Shown piece after piece: positions 12,004-34,405 of a stretch of DNA of 62,500 nt (position 1 is the first letter of the stretch; each line of letters begins with the position of its first letter). This DNA comes from Chrysomallon squamiferum (Eukaryota > Mollusca > Gastropoda > Neomphalida > Peltospiridae): assembly GCA_012295275.1 (NCBI GenBank), contig CM022677.1, positions 10,677,521 to 10,740,020 of the forward strand. The letters are read 5' to 3'. The position numbers were made by a program, and so were the translations under genes. A model generated the notes under the pieces. The model did no database searches, had not been told where the DNA came from, and saw nothing but the letters and a program-made list of their open reading frames with translations.

Positions 12004-12016
12004 AGAGAGAGGGAGG

Positions 12017-12100
<84 letters not shown>
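12004..12100. repeat. (GA)n microsatellite
   Basis: Pure GA run inside pseudogene C, opposite in strand sense to the TC runs upstream. Confidence 0.9.
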
Positions 12101-12103
<3 letters not shown>

Positions 12104-12156
12104 TGTGTATGTATTACATACGTGTATATACTGCACTATATTTATTTTTAACACAG

Positions 12157-12339
12157 ACGAAAAAGGAGCTTTACTGGGAGAAACCTGTAGCGGTGATAAC
12201 TGATTACGTGAAGACAGCAGGAAACAGTTCTGCAACGTCACGAAATGCACGTGCAAGCCCAAATTCAGACCAGCCAATGAAACGGAGTTTTTCATTTTAC
12301 CAAAATGCACAGAATGTGTTCCTGAAAATTTCACAAGAG
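12157..12339 (+). pseudogene. copy C exon 4 remnant with TGA
   Basis: Acceptor ACACAG and donor AGAG|GTGAAA are intact and the phase is right, but TGA at 12201-12203 interrupts after GETCSGDN. Beyond it the module continues (CTCKPKFRPANETEFF, ECVPENF). Confidence 0.72.
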
Positions 12340-12817
12340 GTGAAATAAACTAAACTAAATTGCTAAGTAATATAATGTAATGTAGAGTAAAAATTATCAT
12401 TCAAAGTGGAATGTAAAAATAGTCATAATACAGTAGAACAAGTCACAGAAGAACATAAGAAGAACAAAATTTGACGCGACATCACATGATAGATTACAAT
12501 GTACAGTGTTTTATAGTCTAAAATTATTCAATAAAATGCAATATAGCATAATATAATGTAATATAATATAATATAATATAATATAATGCCATACATTATC
12601 ATATTGTGTAACGTAAGATAACAGAAGACAAACACAATATAATAGCAACAGAAAACAACACACCTAAAAATAAACAAAACAAAACAAAAAACAAACAAAC
12701 AAAAAACAAAACAAAAAAACACACAATACAAAACTGTTCAGAGTGTGTGTTCTTGTGTTCTAGAATAATTTTTGTTGCTCATAACGATAATCTCTCATGT
12801 TTATTTTAGTATTTCAG

Positions 12818-12844
12818 GAGGATCTTTGCAAGCAGAATGCTTAG
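12818..12844 (+). pseudogene. copy C exon 5 remnant (27-nt linker)
   Basis: Phase 1-1 with good sites (ATTTCAG, TTAG|GTAAAT), encoding GSLQAECL. It corresponds to the 33-nt exon of copy B (GHSVQATVCLD). Confidence 0.5.
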
Positions 12845-12854
12845 GTAAATACAT

Positions 12855-12857
12855 TTT

Positions 12858-12917
<60 letters not shown>

Positions 12918-12920
12918 AAT
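12855..12920. repeat. (ATA)n-(AGA)n compound microsatellite
   Basis: ATA units switch to AGA units, directly after the exon 5 remnant of copy C. Confidence 0.85.
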
Positions 12921-13089
12921 TTTCATAATACTCATGATTGTAATAATGATGATGATAATGAAATTGTTAGAAGTAAAAACAGACATAGCATTTGTAGTGA
13001 TGCAAAACAGTGCAGCAGTAGTTGTAGTAACAACTGTAATAGTAGTGGTTGTTGTTATAGTAACTGCAACATCAGTAGTATAGTAGTGG

Positions 13090-13192
13090 TAATACTAGTA
13101 AGATCAGAAGTAGTAGTAGTAGTAGCAGTAGTAGCAGTAGTAGCAGTAGTAGTAGTAGTAGTCGTAGTAGTAGTAGTAATAGCAGCAGCACT
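13090..13192. repeat. (AGT)n-rich imperfect trinucleotide tract
   Basis: AGTAGTAGC-type units; another tract of the same type lies at 18180-18265. Confidence 0.8.
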
Positions 13193-13365
13193 TCTTTTTT
13201 GAGTAAGTCTCTTCCAGCTAATATCGAATAAAGAAATGTAATCTCTGTTTCTTTTCTTTCATTGCATGTTTACTTATTTCACATTTCCATTTTTTTTTTC
13301 TCTTCCCAGATCATATAAATGTTTTAAAATATCAGAAACAAACAACAATTTATTTATATATTCAG

Positions 13366-13468
13366 GAGATGTGGGACAGAAGTGCTACAAGTATTTTAAC
13401 TGTCCTAAAGAAATGCAGATGGAAAAACGGAACTCTTACGTCTGATGACTTTCAGAGTTGTCTCCCTG
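13366..13468 (+). pseudogene. copy C exon 6 remnant, frameshifted
   Basis: It starts GDVGQKCYKYFNC and ends in the KNGTLTSDDFQSC-like frame, but about 38 nt between are missing relative to copy B exon 6, so the two halves are in different frames. Confidence 0.7.
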
Positions 13469-13830
13469 GTAAATAGAATCTTTAACCTGAGACGTAACAA
13501 TAAATAAATAAATAAACAAATAAATAAAGTGATAATATTACGTTTTAACTACAGCAAAATATTCATTGTTATGGCCAAGCGTTCAGCAAAAGGTAAACAA
13601 TTTACGATCTTTGTACTGCAGAAGTAATTTGTGTTATATATAGATTTAATTATAGTTTTTAGTAATTAAGGAAGAAATAAATATACTTTCAGTGTCATAA
13701 ATAAAGTTAGTAAAATATATGTTGTATAATATTATTTGCAAATTAGTTTTTATTAATTACTAAAATACAGATAACTGTTTTTCTCCTATGGCAGACAAAC
13801 TAATGAAATTCAACGATTAATAGTAATGAC

Positions 13831-13872
<42 letters not shown>

Positions 13873-13930
13873 GTAACAAAAACAACAACAACAACAATTT
13901 ATTTTATATATTTATTTGAATACTGTTTAG

Positions 13931-14003
13931 TTCGAGAACTGGGAGACAAATGTGACAGTCGGACTAAATGTGGAACGAAATATTCATACTGCAGACCGAA
14001 AAT
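13931..14003 (+). pseudogene. copy C exon 7 remnant, truncated
   Basis: It encodes VRELGDKCDSRTKCGTKYSY then loses similarity to the family and enters a TTA repeat; about 260 nt are missing. Confidence 0.7.
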
Positions 14004-14349
14004 ACGTTTTATTACTTCTTCTTGTTTGCATTATTATTATTATTATTATTATTACTATTATTATTTGTTAATTTTAAATCGAGTGTGGAAGGTAGCTAGC
14101 ACCTGTTTTGGAAAATAGAGAGAAATAATATATACAGAAGATTACAAAACATACACAGTTATAATTCACAGAACAACCAGACAAAACTCGCCGGCAAAAG
14201 ACACTTTGATTTTATTTATTTGCAGATAAAATAAACTTGTTAATAGTTAATGCATTTGATGCAGTTATTGTACCCTGAACATTTTCTGTATCATCCCTTC
14301 ATTTAACTTACACTTTAACTTCACCCTATTTCAACCTCTGTATCTAAAA

Positions 14350-14490
14350 CATCAGCTACACCTATTACTGCAACTACTACTACTACTACTGCTGAGGCTC
14401 AGACTCCAAAACCTACCACAAGTATTACAGCTGAGACTACAACACCTATGGATACCATAACAATAGAAACAACAACTTAAACTGAATCTG
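14350..14490 (+). pseudogene. copy C Thr-rich stalk remnant
   Basis: The frame encodes TSATPITATTTTTTAEAQTP and similar, closed by TAA before a possible donor CTG|GTCAGT. The repeat unit differs from that of A and B, so homology rests on composition and position. Confidence 0.45.
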
Positions 14491-14502
14491 GTCAGTAGAA
14501 GT

Positions 14503-14810
14503 TGTAGTTGTAAATGAAAAAATTGTAGTTGAAATAGGAATAGAGTTAATGGTAGTTATTGTAAATGTTGTAGTTGTAGTAGGAATAGAGTTAATGGTAG
14601 TTATTGTAAATGTTGTAGTTGTAGTGGGAATAGAGTTAATGGTAGTTATTGTAAATGTTGTAGTAGGAATAGAGTTAGTGGTAGTTATTGTAAATGTTGT
14701 AGTTGTAGTAGGAATATAGTTAGTGGTAGTTATTGTAAATGTTGTAGTTGTAGTAGGAATAGAGTTAGTGGTAGTTATTGTAAATGTTGTAGTTGTAGTA
14801 GGAATATATT
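14503..14810. repeat. 45-bp minisatellite, inverted relative to 15925-16060
   Basis: About seven units of GTAGTTATTGTAAATGTTGT plus AGTTGTAGTAGGAATAGAGTT. On the minus strand the unit encodes a Thr-rich 15-residue repeat (NSIPTTTTTFTITTT). The plus-strand Thr-rich tract near 16000 carries a closely related unit in the opposite orientation. Confidence 0.85.
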
Positions 14811-14904
14811 TCATTTATTATTATTATTGTTATTATTGTTTCTTCATCTTCATCTTCTACTTCTTCTTCTTCTTCTTCTTATTATTATTATTGTTGTTTT
14901 GTTT

Positions 14905-15437
14905 GAAGATCTTGTGTATATAAACTACATAACTATATACTGTATCTTGTGTATATAAACTATATAACTATATACTGTATCTTGTGTCTATAAACTACAT
15001 AACTATATACTGTATCTTGTGTATATAAACTACATAACTATATACTGTATCTTGTGTCTATAAACTATATAACTTTATACTGTATCTTGTGTATATAAAC
15101 TATATAACTTTATACTGTATCTTGTGTATATAAACTATATAACTATATACTGTATCTTGTGTATATAAACTATATAACTATATACTGTATCTTGTGTATA
15201 TAAACTACATAACTTTATACTGTATCTTGTGTATATAAACTATATAACTATATACTGTATCTTGTGTATATAAACTATATAACTTTATACTGTATCTTGT
15301 GTCTATAAACTATATAACTTTATACTGTATCTTGTGTCTATAAACTATATAACTTTATACTGTATCTTGTGTCTATAAACTATATAACTTTATACTGTAT
15401 CTTGTGTCTATAAACTATATAACTGTCTACTGTATTT
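14905..15437. repeat. 35-bp minisatellite, about 15 units
   Basis: The unit is CTTGTGTATATAAACTATAT plus AACTATATACTGTAT, with few variants. The array runs straight into an acceptor-like end (ACTGTATTTCAG) at 15440. Confidence 0.92.
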
Positions 15438-15440
15438 CAG

Positions 15441-15550
15441 CTCTGTGTCAGAAAGGTGATAGTGTTATGTGATCGTGGCAGACATCATTCCTGCATACAA
15501 AGTGTTTGTCAGTGACAACAACTGTCCACACATCAGTGGAGGATGTCCAG
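15441..15550 (+). pseudogene. EB-like exon relic
   Basis: It lies between TATTTCAG and CCAG|GTTAGT. One frame reads CDRGRHHSCIQSVCQ, resembling a module end, but all three frames contain stops. Confidence 0.4.
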
Positions 15551-15589
15551 GTTAGTGAAAGAGAAAAAGAAAAAAAGATAAATTTGTTG

Positions 15590-15712
15590 TTTTTGTAGTC
15601 AAGTAATTTTAGTAAACAAATGTTTGTGGTGAGTTTTATTTTGTAGTTAAGTAATTTTAACAAACACATGTTTGTGGTGAGTTTTATTTTGTAGTTAAGT
15701 AATTTTAGCAAA
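15590..15712. repeat. about 47-bp tandem repeat, 2.5 units
   Basis: The unit contains TTTGTGGTGAGTTTTATTTT followed by GTAGTTAAGTAATTTTA. Confidence 0.8.
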
Positions 15713-15828
15713 GAAAAATTTTATTCTCCAAATAGTTCACTTGCACATTGTCCTAATGGCAGACAGCACAACATACTTGTGATTTACTCTCATCTGGGTC
15801 ATCTTGTGTTCACTTTGTGCTGCTTTAG

Positions 15829-16065
15829 ACAGCTGAATCAGATCACAGTCTGGTGGTCAATGATCTACAGAGTTTCTCCGAGGCCAACACACAGTCGCTA
15901 TACACAGAATTCACATTTAAATCTGTTCCTACTACAACTACATCTGCTATTACAATTACTATTACTAACTGTATTCCTACTACAACTACATCTACTATTA
16001 CAATTACTATTACTAACTGTATTCCTACTACATCTACTATTACAATCACTACCACTATCACATGA
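15829..16065 (+). CDS. Thr/Ile-rich exon candidate, ends at TGA
   Basis: After acceptor-like TGCTTTAG the frame TAESDHSLVVNDLQSFSEAN is open, then enters a 48-nt repeat encoding CIPTTTTSTITITITN and stops at 16063-16065 with no donor before it. The lead-in does not match a family I recognise. It could be a fragment of a mucin-like stalk of the C locus. Confidence 0.35.
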   Translation, partial: TAESDHSLVVNDLQSFSEANTQSLYTEFTFKSVPTTTTSAITITITNCIPTTTTSTITITITNCIPTTSTITITTTIT

Positions 16066-16275
16066 TAATATCAGTATTTTTCAGCTATATTTTACGGGTT
16101 TTTTACAGCTATATTTGGATTCATAAAGTCAAATAAATGTCTTTAGTTTTAATATGGTTAATATGATTATTGGTTTAGTATTAATGTGATAAGTGATTAC
16201 TAATTTTTAATTTTAACAAATGATGTTTGTTCTATTTTGATTCTGTTGATTTGTGTCTTGTTTTGTTTGTTTCAG

Positions 16276-16406
16276 TGACTTGTTCATCTAGACAACCAAG
16301 AATTTGTCACATTTATTATGAAGTGAACTGTAAATTTACTTCTTTCAAGAAAGCTTGTCCAGTTAAATGTGGCAGTTGTGGTAACTGTGAGTTCAGAACA
16401 TATTAA
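16276..16406 (+). CDS. ShKT-like cysteine module exon candidate
   Basis: Acceptor GTTTCAG is followed in phase 1 by VTCSSRQPRICHIYYEVNC and later a CPVKCGSC end. The six-cysteine spacing with the CxxxCxxC finish is typical of ShKT domains found in secreted metazoan proteins. It may read through to TAA at 16404-16406, or splice at TGTG|GTAACT (16380) to the next small exon. It is unlike the EB modules and probably belongs to another gene or a fusion. Confidence 0.5.
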
Positions 16407-16745
16407 AGAAAAATGTGAGTTTCTGTATGTGTGGGTATTGGTAGGTGGGTGAATGGGTGGATGTCTGTCTGTGTGTCCTGTCAAATGTCCAATTTTAAAT
16501 TGTACTGTCTGTATGTAATTAATAACTTTTACATTAATGTGTTATACATGTAATTTAGTTTTAATTCATAGTGTCATCAAAAACATTCAGTACTATTAAT
16601 ACAATTAAAATATAAAGTGGGTACAAATACATATATAGAATTGATATATAACAACATATTGCATGTATAATATTTAAAATATATGCTGTATATAACATTG
16701 ATTTAAATATATTGAATATTCAAGATCATTTTCTTTGTTTTGCAG

Positions 16746-16798
16746 AATCAAATGGAACTGTGATTGAGAACATCAAAAATACTCAGAATGTAAAATAA
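16746..16798 (+). CDS. small terminal exon candidate after ShKT exon
   Basis: TTTTGCAG is followed in the matching phase by (E)SNGTVIENIKNTQNVK and TAA at 16796-16798. Support is only phase compatibility with the alternative donor at 16380. Confidence 0.35.
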
Positions 16799-16824
16799 AA
16801 ATATGTAGAAATTATATAAAATGT

Positions 16825-16828
<4 letters not shown>

Positions 16829-16895
<67 letters not shown>

Positions 16896-16902
16896 CTCTC
16901 TG
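16829..16902. repeat. (TC)n microsatellite
   Basis: Near-pure TC run just after the candidate terminal exon. Confidence 0.9.
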
Positions 16903-17037
16903 ACACTCACTCACACTCTCTCACTGATGATCTCTAACAAATTCTGCAAATTACGTTTTAATTCTGCTAATGTTTTTGAAAGTTAAATGTAAAAAATTGA
17001 CACACAGAGAAATGGAGACATACATATACATTATATA

Positions 17038-17212
17038 CCTCAACTTAAGAGCTTTTCGAGTTACGAGCAGACACCTGATCGTTTATTGCTTTGAGTTGCG
17101 AGCTAAAATCCGAGTTACGAGCGAGCTTCAGGTACACCGCCGCTAGTTGGCGCAACGAACAACATAACATCCGGCCAGCATCCCGCGTCTCACTCGTTTA
17201 CTTCACGTGATT
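17038..17212. mobile_element. possible non-autonomous DNA-transposon fragment
   Basis: This island stands out by CpG content and by repeated TCGAGTTACGAGC-type phrases (CGAGTTACGAGC at 17058 and again near 17110). That is the style of Tigger/mariner-type MITE ends. No matching inverted end or target duplication was found, so it is at best a fragment. Confidence 0.35.
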
Positions 17213-17574
17213 ATATATATATGAGTAGAAGCAGATGCAGTCATAAAAGGAGTAATAACTATAGACACTTATAGTACTAACAGTAGTAGTAGTTGCAGTA
17301 TTGACAGAAGCAGTTGTAAGAGTAGCAGTAGAAGACGTGGTAGTAGTAATAGTATTATAAGCAGCAGCCACAGTAGTAACAGTATTAGTATTAATAGTTG
17401 TCTGTAGTAGTAATAGTGTAGAATAGCAATAACAGAAGTAGTTCTAAAGCATTAGTAATACATAATAGTACTAATAGTATCAGAAGCGGTATTATAATAA
17501 CAATGTTTTTGAAAGATAATTTCTAGCAAGATAATTTGTTTTACATAGAAACACTCACACAGACACGAATTATT

Positions 17575-18020
17575 TTTAAATAAATAAATAAAATATTTAA
17601 AATGCAGGTGTTAGTCAGGTTAATGTTTTTTGTTGAACATTGAGGGACACACCCAGTCAGTGTTTAGACTGGAGAGGTAGTGAAGTGTGACAATTAAATT
17701 TTATAATTTTCTGTCAAGCTGTGATTCGTTAGATCAGTTATACAAAGGATTAGTGTTCTGTAAAAACAAAAAAACACAAACAAAAACACATACACACACA
17801 TACATACATATACAAATATATACAAACATACACTATATTACACAGACATACACATATAAAAACACACACACACGATAGACCCTCATCACAAACCTATCTA
17901 CCCATATACCTACAGATATGCAACACAAACACACCTGTGCACACACAGACACATATACATATATATGTATAATAAACAATAAAATTAAAAACTTAAATAA
18001 TGAACAGAAAATATATAAAT

Positions 18021-18051
<31 letters not shown>

Positions 18052-18845
18052 TAAAATAAATAAATAATATAAATTAAAATAAATAATTCTAATGAAGCAA
18101 AAACTTAAAAGAATAATAAAGAAACAAAATAAAAAAAAGATAAAAATAAACATTATATCTTTTCATTATAATAACCATAGCAGTAACAGCAGAGCCAGTG
18201 GCAGTATTAGTACTAGTAGTAGTAGTAGCAGTAGTAGTAGTAGCAGTAGTAGTAGCAGTAGTATCAGACGCAGTATTAAAATAACACAATGCACTGCTGA
18301 CCAGTACTGCTGAAGGTCTTCTAAAACACAATAACTGGAATAAAAAAGAGATTAATTTATTTAAATATAAATATGGGATAAGAAAGTGAAGATCTAAAAA
18401 GATTAAAAAATTAGAATAAATATTATTACAATTAGACTTCATCGTTCACCCAGCGCTTTGTTCACTTTATTAATATCATATGACAAAGTAATTTTAATTT
18501 TAATTTTAATTTTAATCTAAGAAAGCACTTTTTAGTTAATAATACCTTTTTGAGAGATAATTTGTTTCACACACACACACACACACACACATATTACATA
18601 AATAAATAAAATATTTAAAATGCAGGTGTTAGTCAGGTAATGTTTTTTGTTGAACATTGAGGGACACACCCAGTCAGTATTTAGACTGGAGAGGTAGTGA
18701 AGTGTGACCATTAAATTTTCAAAATAAAGTAAATAAAATAAATTTAAATAAATAATTGTTATGAAGCAAAAACTTAAAAGAATTATAAAGAAACAAAATG
18801 AAAAAAGAGATAAAAATAAACATTACATCTTTTCATTATAATTCT
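17575..18845. repeat. segmental tandem duplication with internal deletion
   Basis: The block around 17580-17700 (landmark GAGGGACACACCCAGTCAGT) recurs at 18600-18720. The block at 18085-18170 (ATGAAGCAAAAACTTAAAAG) recurs at 18755-18842. The spacing inside the second copy is about 350 bp shorter; the missing part includes an AC-rich stretch. Confidence 0.8.
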
Positions 18846-19146
18846 GTGATTATGTTTTTCAGGTAAGTTAAGTACAATCTTTTATTAAAAAAAAAGAAAG
18901 AAAAAAAAAAGGAAATCATAGATAAGCCAAAAAGCTAGCTGTGTCTTATTGCTTAACAATCACAGACTTCACAAAGACATATTCACTAATCTCTATATAT
19001 TTTATATGGACTATTTCTGTTGCTTACTGTAGCACTATTATATTTTTTTAAATAAACATCTTATATGAACGTGTTCGTCATACTATCAACGCTGTTTGAA
19101 CAGTTACAGGTGCAGCCGTCACTGCTTCATGGTTTCTCATATTTGG

Positions 19147-19148
<2 letters not shown>

Positions 19149-19234
<86 letters not shown>
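19149..19234. repeat. (TC)n microsatellite
   Basis: Pure TC run followed by a short TA run. Confidence 0.9.
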
Positions 19235-19236
<2 letters not shown>

Positions 19237-19687
19237 AATTTTAGATTGATATATATATATATATATCAGGTTTATATATATCAATAATTATAACTAATTG
19301 GTTGGGCGCCCATATAATTCGTTTTGCTATAAATAGTAATTAAATAAAAAAAAAAAAAAAAAATGTTATGCACGTATGGAGCCATTAATTCAGAATCCAG
19401 AAAGCCGGGACACCAAGAAACGTGGGGAAAAATTCGAAGAGATTAGTGGTATATGATCTGTCTGCTACGAAATTTTTGAAAAGGTATTAACTAAAAAGGG
19501 CTATCTTAGATTAAAATTAAAAATACTCTGTCATATTTTATTAAGAAAGAGCTGGGTGTATGATCAAGTCTAAAAAAAAAACCTTCCTTCATTTTGTCAG
19601 TTACATTTCACAATTTTTAGATTATATACATAAAAATACAAAGCCATTTTAGTCACAAGGTTGAAATGCGGAAGCTCTACACAGAAA

Positions 19688-19726
<39 letters not shown>

Positions 19727-19957
19727 ATATATAAATAAAATTGAAGTAAATATTAAATGTTTTTGCTATAATTACATTTTCAAGAAAGATCAAGACTAAT
19801 GTTTATTCAAAAAGCAAAAAAGTAAAAAAAAAAAAAAAAAAAAAAACAATAACTTTGATACAGCCGAAAAAATATATAATCATAGACTTAAAAATACACT
19901 TTTTTCTCTCTCTTTTTCTCACTGTCTCTTTCTTTTCCTGTCATATACACATGTTCG

Positions 19958-19997
<40 letters not shown>

Positions 19998-20274
19998 CAC
20001 ACACACCACATTCACACAATCTAAAAAATGTATTAAAAACAAAACTGAAATAATGCAAAGGCAACAATTTCAGTTCCTTATATACCCATCTATTCTTAGT
20101 CGACGTGCTGTCTACAGGCTTGTCTAAGCAGACGGCAATGCTCTATTACTTGCGTATGTTTATCAAAAATATGATACGTGACCACCAGACGTATTGTTGC
20201 GTGCATGTCGTCACACAGCAGATGTACCCGGGACGCACTTCATTATGCATACATCCCGGATACAGGGTGTGGTG

Positions 20275-20286
20275 CTCATAAAATAC
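20275..20286 (+). promoter_or_regulatory. possible core promoter of copy B
   Basis: CTCATAAAATAC is TATA-like and sits about 90 bp before a good donor (20374) in a locally CpG-richer stretch. Just upstream is a 9-of-10 inverted repeat (GTACCCGGGA ... TCCCGGATAC, 20225-20265). Confidence 0.35.
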
Positions 20287-20304
20287 ACACGCAGAGAAAC
20301 AACT

Positions 20305-20374
20305 TACAGACGACATCAACAAAAAGCGACATCAATTTCATCTTCTTTCATTTTATTAGCAAGAATTCGAAGAG
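20305..20374 (+). other. likely 5'UTR exon of copy B
   Basis: It ends AATTCGAAGAG|GTAAGT at 20374. The next acceptor in phase with a signal-peptide ATG is at 20830. The 5' limit is estimated from the TATA-like site. Confidence 0.45.
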
Positions 20375-20833
20375 GTAAGTGATAACATTGTATGTATTTT
20401 TGTTTTTATACTTACAGTTTGATAATTAAATGTGTTGCCTATGAAGAAGGTATATATGTATATATATATATATTAAAAAAAAACTATTTCTGCTTATACT
20501 GTTTTTTATTTTTTTTTTTATTTATTTAATTTCTTATTTACTTAGTTATCACAGTAATATTTTTTTTCTCGTTATTTAGTAATTCAGGATTTTATTTCAT
20601 TAGTTTTTTGCTGTTTTTCACTCTTAAAATTAGAACTTTATCAGTAATATAAATATTTCAATTAATTAAAACTGGAATTTCATAGCTGTTTACTGTCTTC
20701 TAACTTACTATTTATTATTAATTAATTATTTATTTCCTTATTTCTTGCTCCTGTTATACTAATGACATTTTCTAGACTTTTCAAACAAAAAAAGATTTGT
20801 ATTTATTAATTTTATTTGCTATATTTTCAGCAG

Positions 20834-32800
<11,967 letters not shown>

Positions 32801-32847
32801 GCTCAACTCAAGCAGCTGAAGGAATTTTTATTTTAATGAAGAAGAAA

Positions 32848-32853
32848 AATAAA
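32848..32853 (+). terminator. candidate polyadenylation signal, copy B
   Basis: AATAAA about 48 nt after the stop, in the same context as 9401-9406. Confidence 0.3.
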
Positions 32854-34142
32854 TAACAAAAAGATCAAGAAAAATAATCAAAATTATTGGTAGGAATAAT
32901 ACTGTCAATATAGTATAATAAATATTTCATATATATTAAATTGTTGTTGGTTTGTTTTTTATCTTTAAAATAGAACTGCATGTAAATACCTAAATTTAGT
33001 TATCATGGAGATAAAAATACAAATAATAGAATTCTTTGGACTATCCTGGTGATGAACAGGAAATAAGGAACCAAATGACTGTAGTTTAAATAACTTGCTT
33101 TATAATGATATAAAGCCAAAACAAATTCAAAAGAATCTCAAACTACCCCCACCACAACAAGAAAATGATTAAAAAAAAAAAAAACTAAAATAAAATAATA
33201 ATAATAATAAATAAATAAAACCAACAAAGTCTGTAGTTATTGCTTTATTTGTTAACAAATAATAATTATAAATACAAACATCTATAAAAACAAAATTATT
33301 TTCTAATAATTTTGTCTAATGATATATGCACATCTAGTAAAAGTGAAAACTGAATTTTATACCAATGTTTTAGGTATATTCTAAATTCACATGTTTGTTT
33401 CTAAAATCTGCAAATCTTGTAAATTAAGAGATTCCTGAAAAATTCGATATGAAAAACATATATAAATAACAAACTATTTACCATCCATGATGATAGTAAC
33501 TTAATTATTAAATTTAATTAATTATAAAGAAATAAAAAAAACAATCAATTTCACTTCTTGCAGTTATTAAAAATTGTCAAACAATCACATAAAACTAAAA
33601 AATGCAATTGTTATTTTCTTAAACCATAAAAATTCAACTAATTATATACCTATAAGGAAAAAAGATGAGAGAAAATAGTAGTAGTAGAGCAGTGAGCAAA
33701 ACAACAATATTTAAATTATAAAACCGTCTATTTTTGAAACAGAAAGGAAAGAATATAACAATTTAAAAATTATTTTATCTGATAATCTGTCTAAATAACA
33801 CACAGAATTATAAAAATACAAGTTTTAATTTTAAAAACAAATCATGATGATCATTAATTACACAAATTTTAATCAACATGAAACCTATATACACTGTTTA
33901 GTATATTTTCTACATCACAAATATTAAATATAAAAAAAAAAAAAAATCTTATTTATAAAAAAAAGTATTTAGTAATTTTAATGAATACTGGAAGACTTTG
34001 GTCAGTGATAAAATACACACATAAGTTACAATTCTATATAATTATTATCTGGGGAAAAAATCTGCAGGTATCTACAGAAATAAATGAATAAATACAGCCA
34101 CACTTACTTTATTGTGATTTTATAATCATTATTATTTATTGA

Positions 34143-34148
34143 TTTATT
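34143..34148 (-). terminator. candidate polyadenylation signal, inversin
   Basis: AATAAA on the minus strand about 185 nt after the stop; one of several in AT-rich sequence. Confidence 0.25.
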
Positions 34149-34331
34149 TATCATAATTCTTTATTTTTTATTATTATTATTATTATTGTTATTATTCAAA
34201 AAACTAAATTCAAAGGATAGTAACATTTAATATAAGTGTGTGTGTGTCAATAAACAAAACTTGTATTGTAGCACCAGTACATATCACAGATACTTCAGTG
34301 ACAGCACTATCCAAACATACATGTACATAGG

Positions 34332-34405
34332 TCAAAGGTCACTCAGGTTGTATGAAAACCGAGTTGTCTTCCCTGACTTGCTTACTTTCACTCCTTGGAA
34401 ACTGT
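34332..34405 (-). CDS. INVS: INVS exon 23 (last)
   Basis: TGTTTCAG then (D)SFQGVKVSKSGKTTRF and SYNLSDL, TGA. Phase matches exon 22. Confidence 0.85.

Larger units (their letters stand above)
11311..14490 (+). pseudogene. decayed EB-family paralogue, copy C
   Basis: Remnants of exons 1 to 8 of the copy B gene lie in the same order and strand. Damage seen: exon 2 lost its 5' part and acceptor and runs into a (TTA)n tract where its donor should be; exon 3 lost its acceptor AG; exon 4 has an in-frame TGA at 12201-12203; exon 6 has about 38 nt deleted and is out of frame; exon 7 stops after about 70 nt; the Thr-rich part ends in TAA. Module signatures are still readable. With that many independent lesions, a functional EB receptor is unlikely, though the first exon still encodes a good signal peptide. 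Confidence 0.8.
16800..20270. other. spacer between C locus and copy B
   Basis: No coding exon was seen. It contains microsatellites (TC, AGT, AAAT, CA), a 1-kb duplication (17575-18170 and 18600-18845), a CpG-richer transposon-like segment (17040-17210) and an unexplained unique stretch at 19365-19560. Confidence 0.6.
32801..34331. other. intergenic region between convergent copy B and inversin
   Basis: No exon was seen. The part to about 33930 is homologous to 9354-10860 and includes the copy B 3'UTR; the rest should include the inversin 3'UTR. It is very AT-rich. Confidence 0.65.

Noticed and set aside
11935-12348. 137-codon ORF through a (GA)n run
   Set aside because: Low-complexity read-through in the wrong frame for the EB exon 4 remnant.
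12528-12731. minus-strand hydrophobic ORF (Phe/Cys-rich)
   Set aside because: Made of AACAAAA and ATATA simple repeats.
14446-14814. minus-strand Thr-rich ORF of 122 codons
   Set aside because: Repeat-driven; no splice sites or lead-in. Kept only as an inverted-repeat observation.
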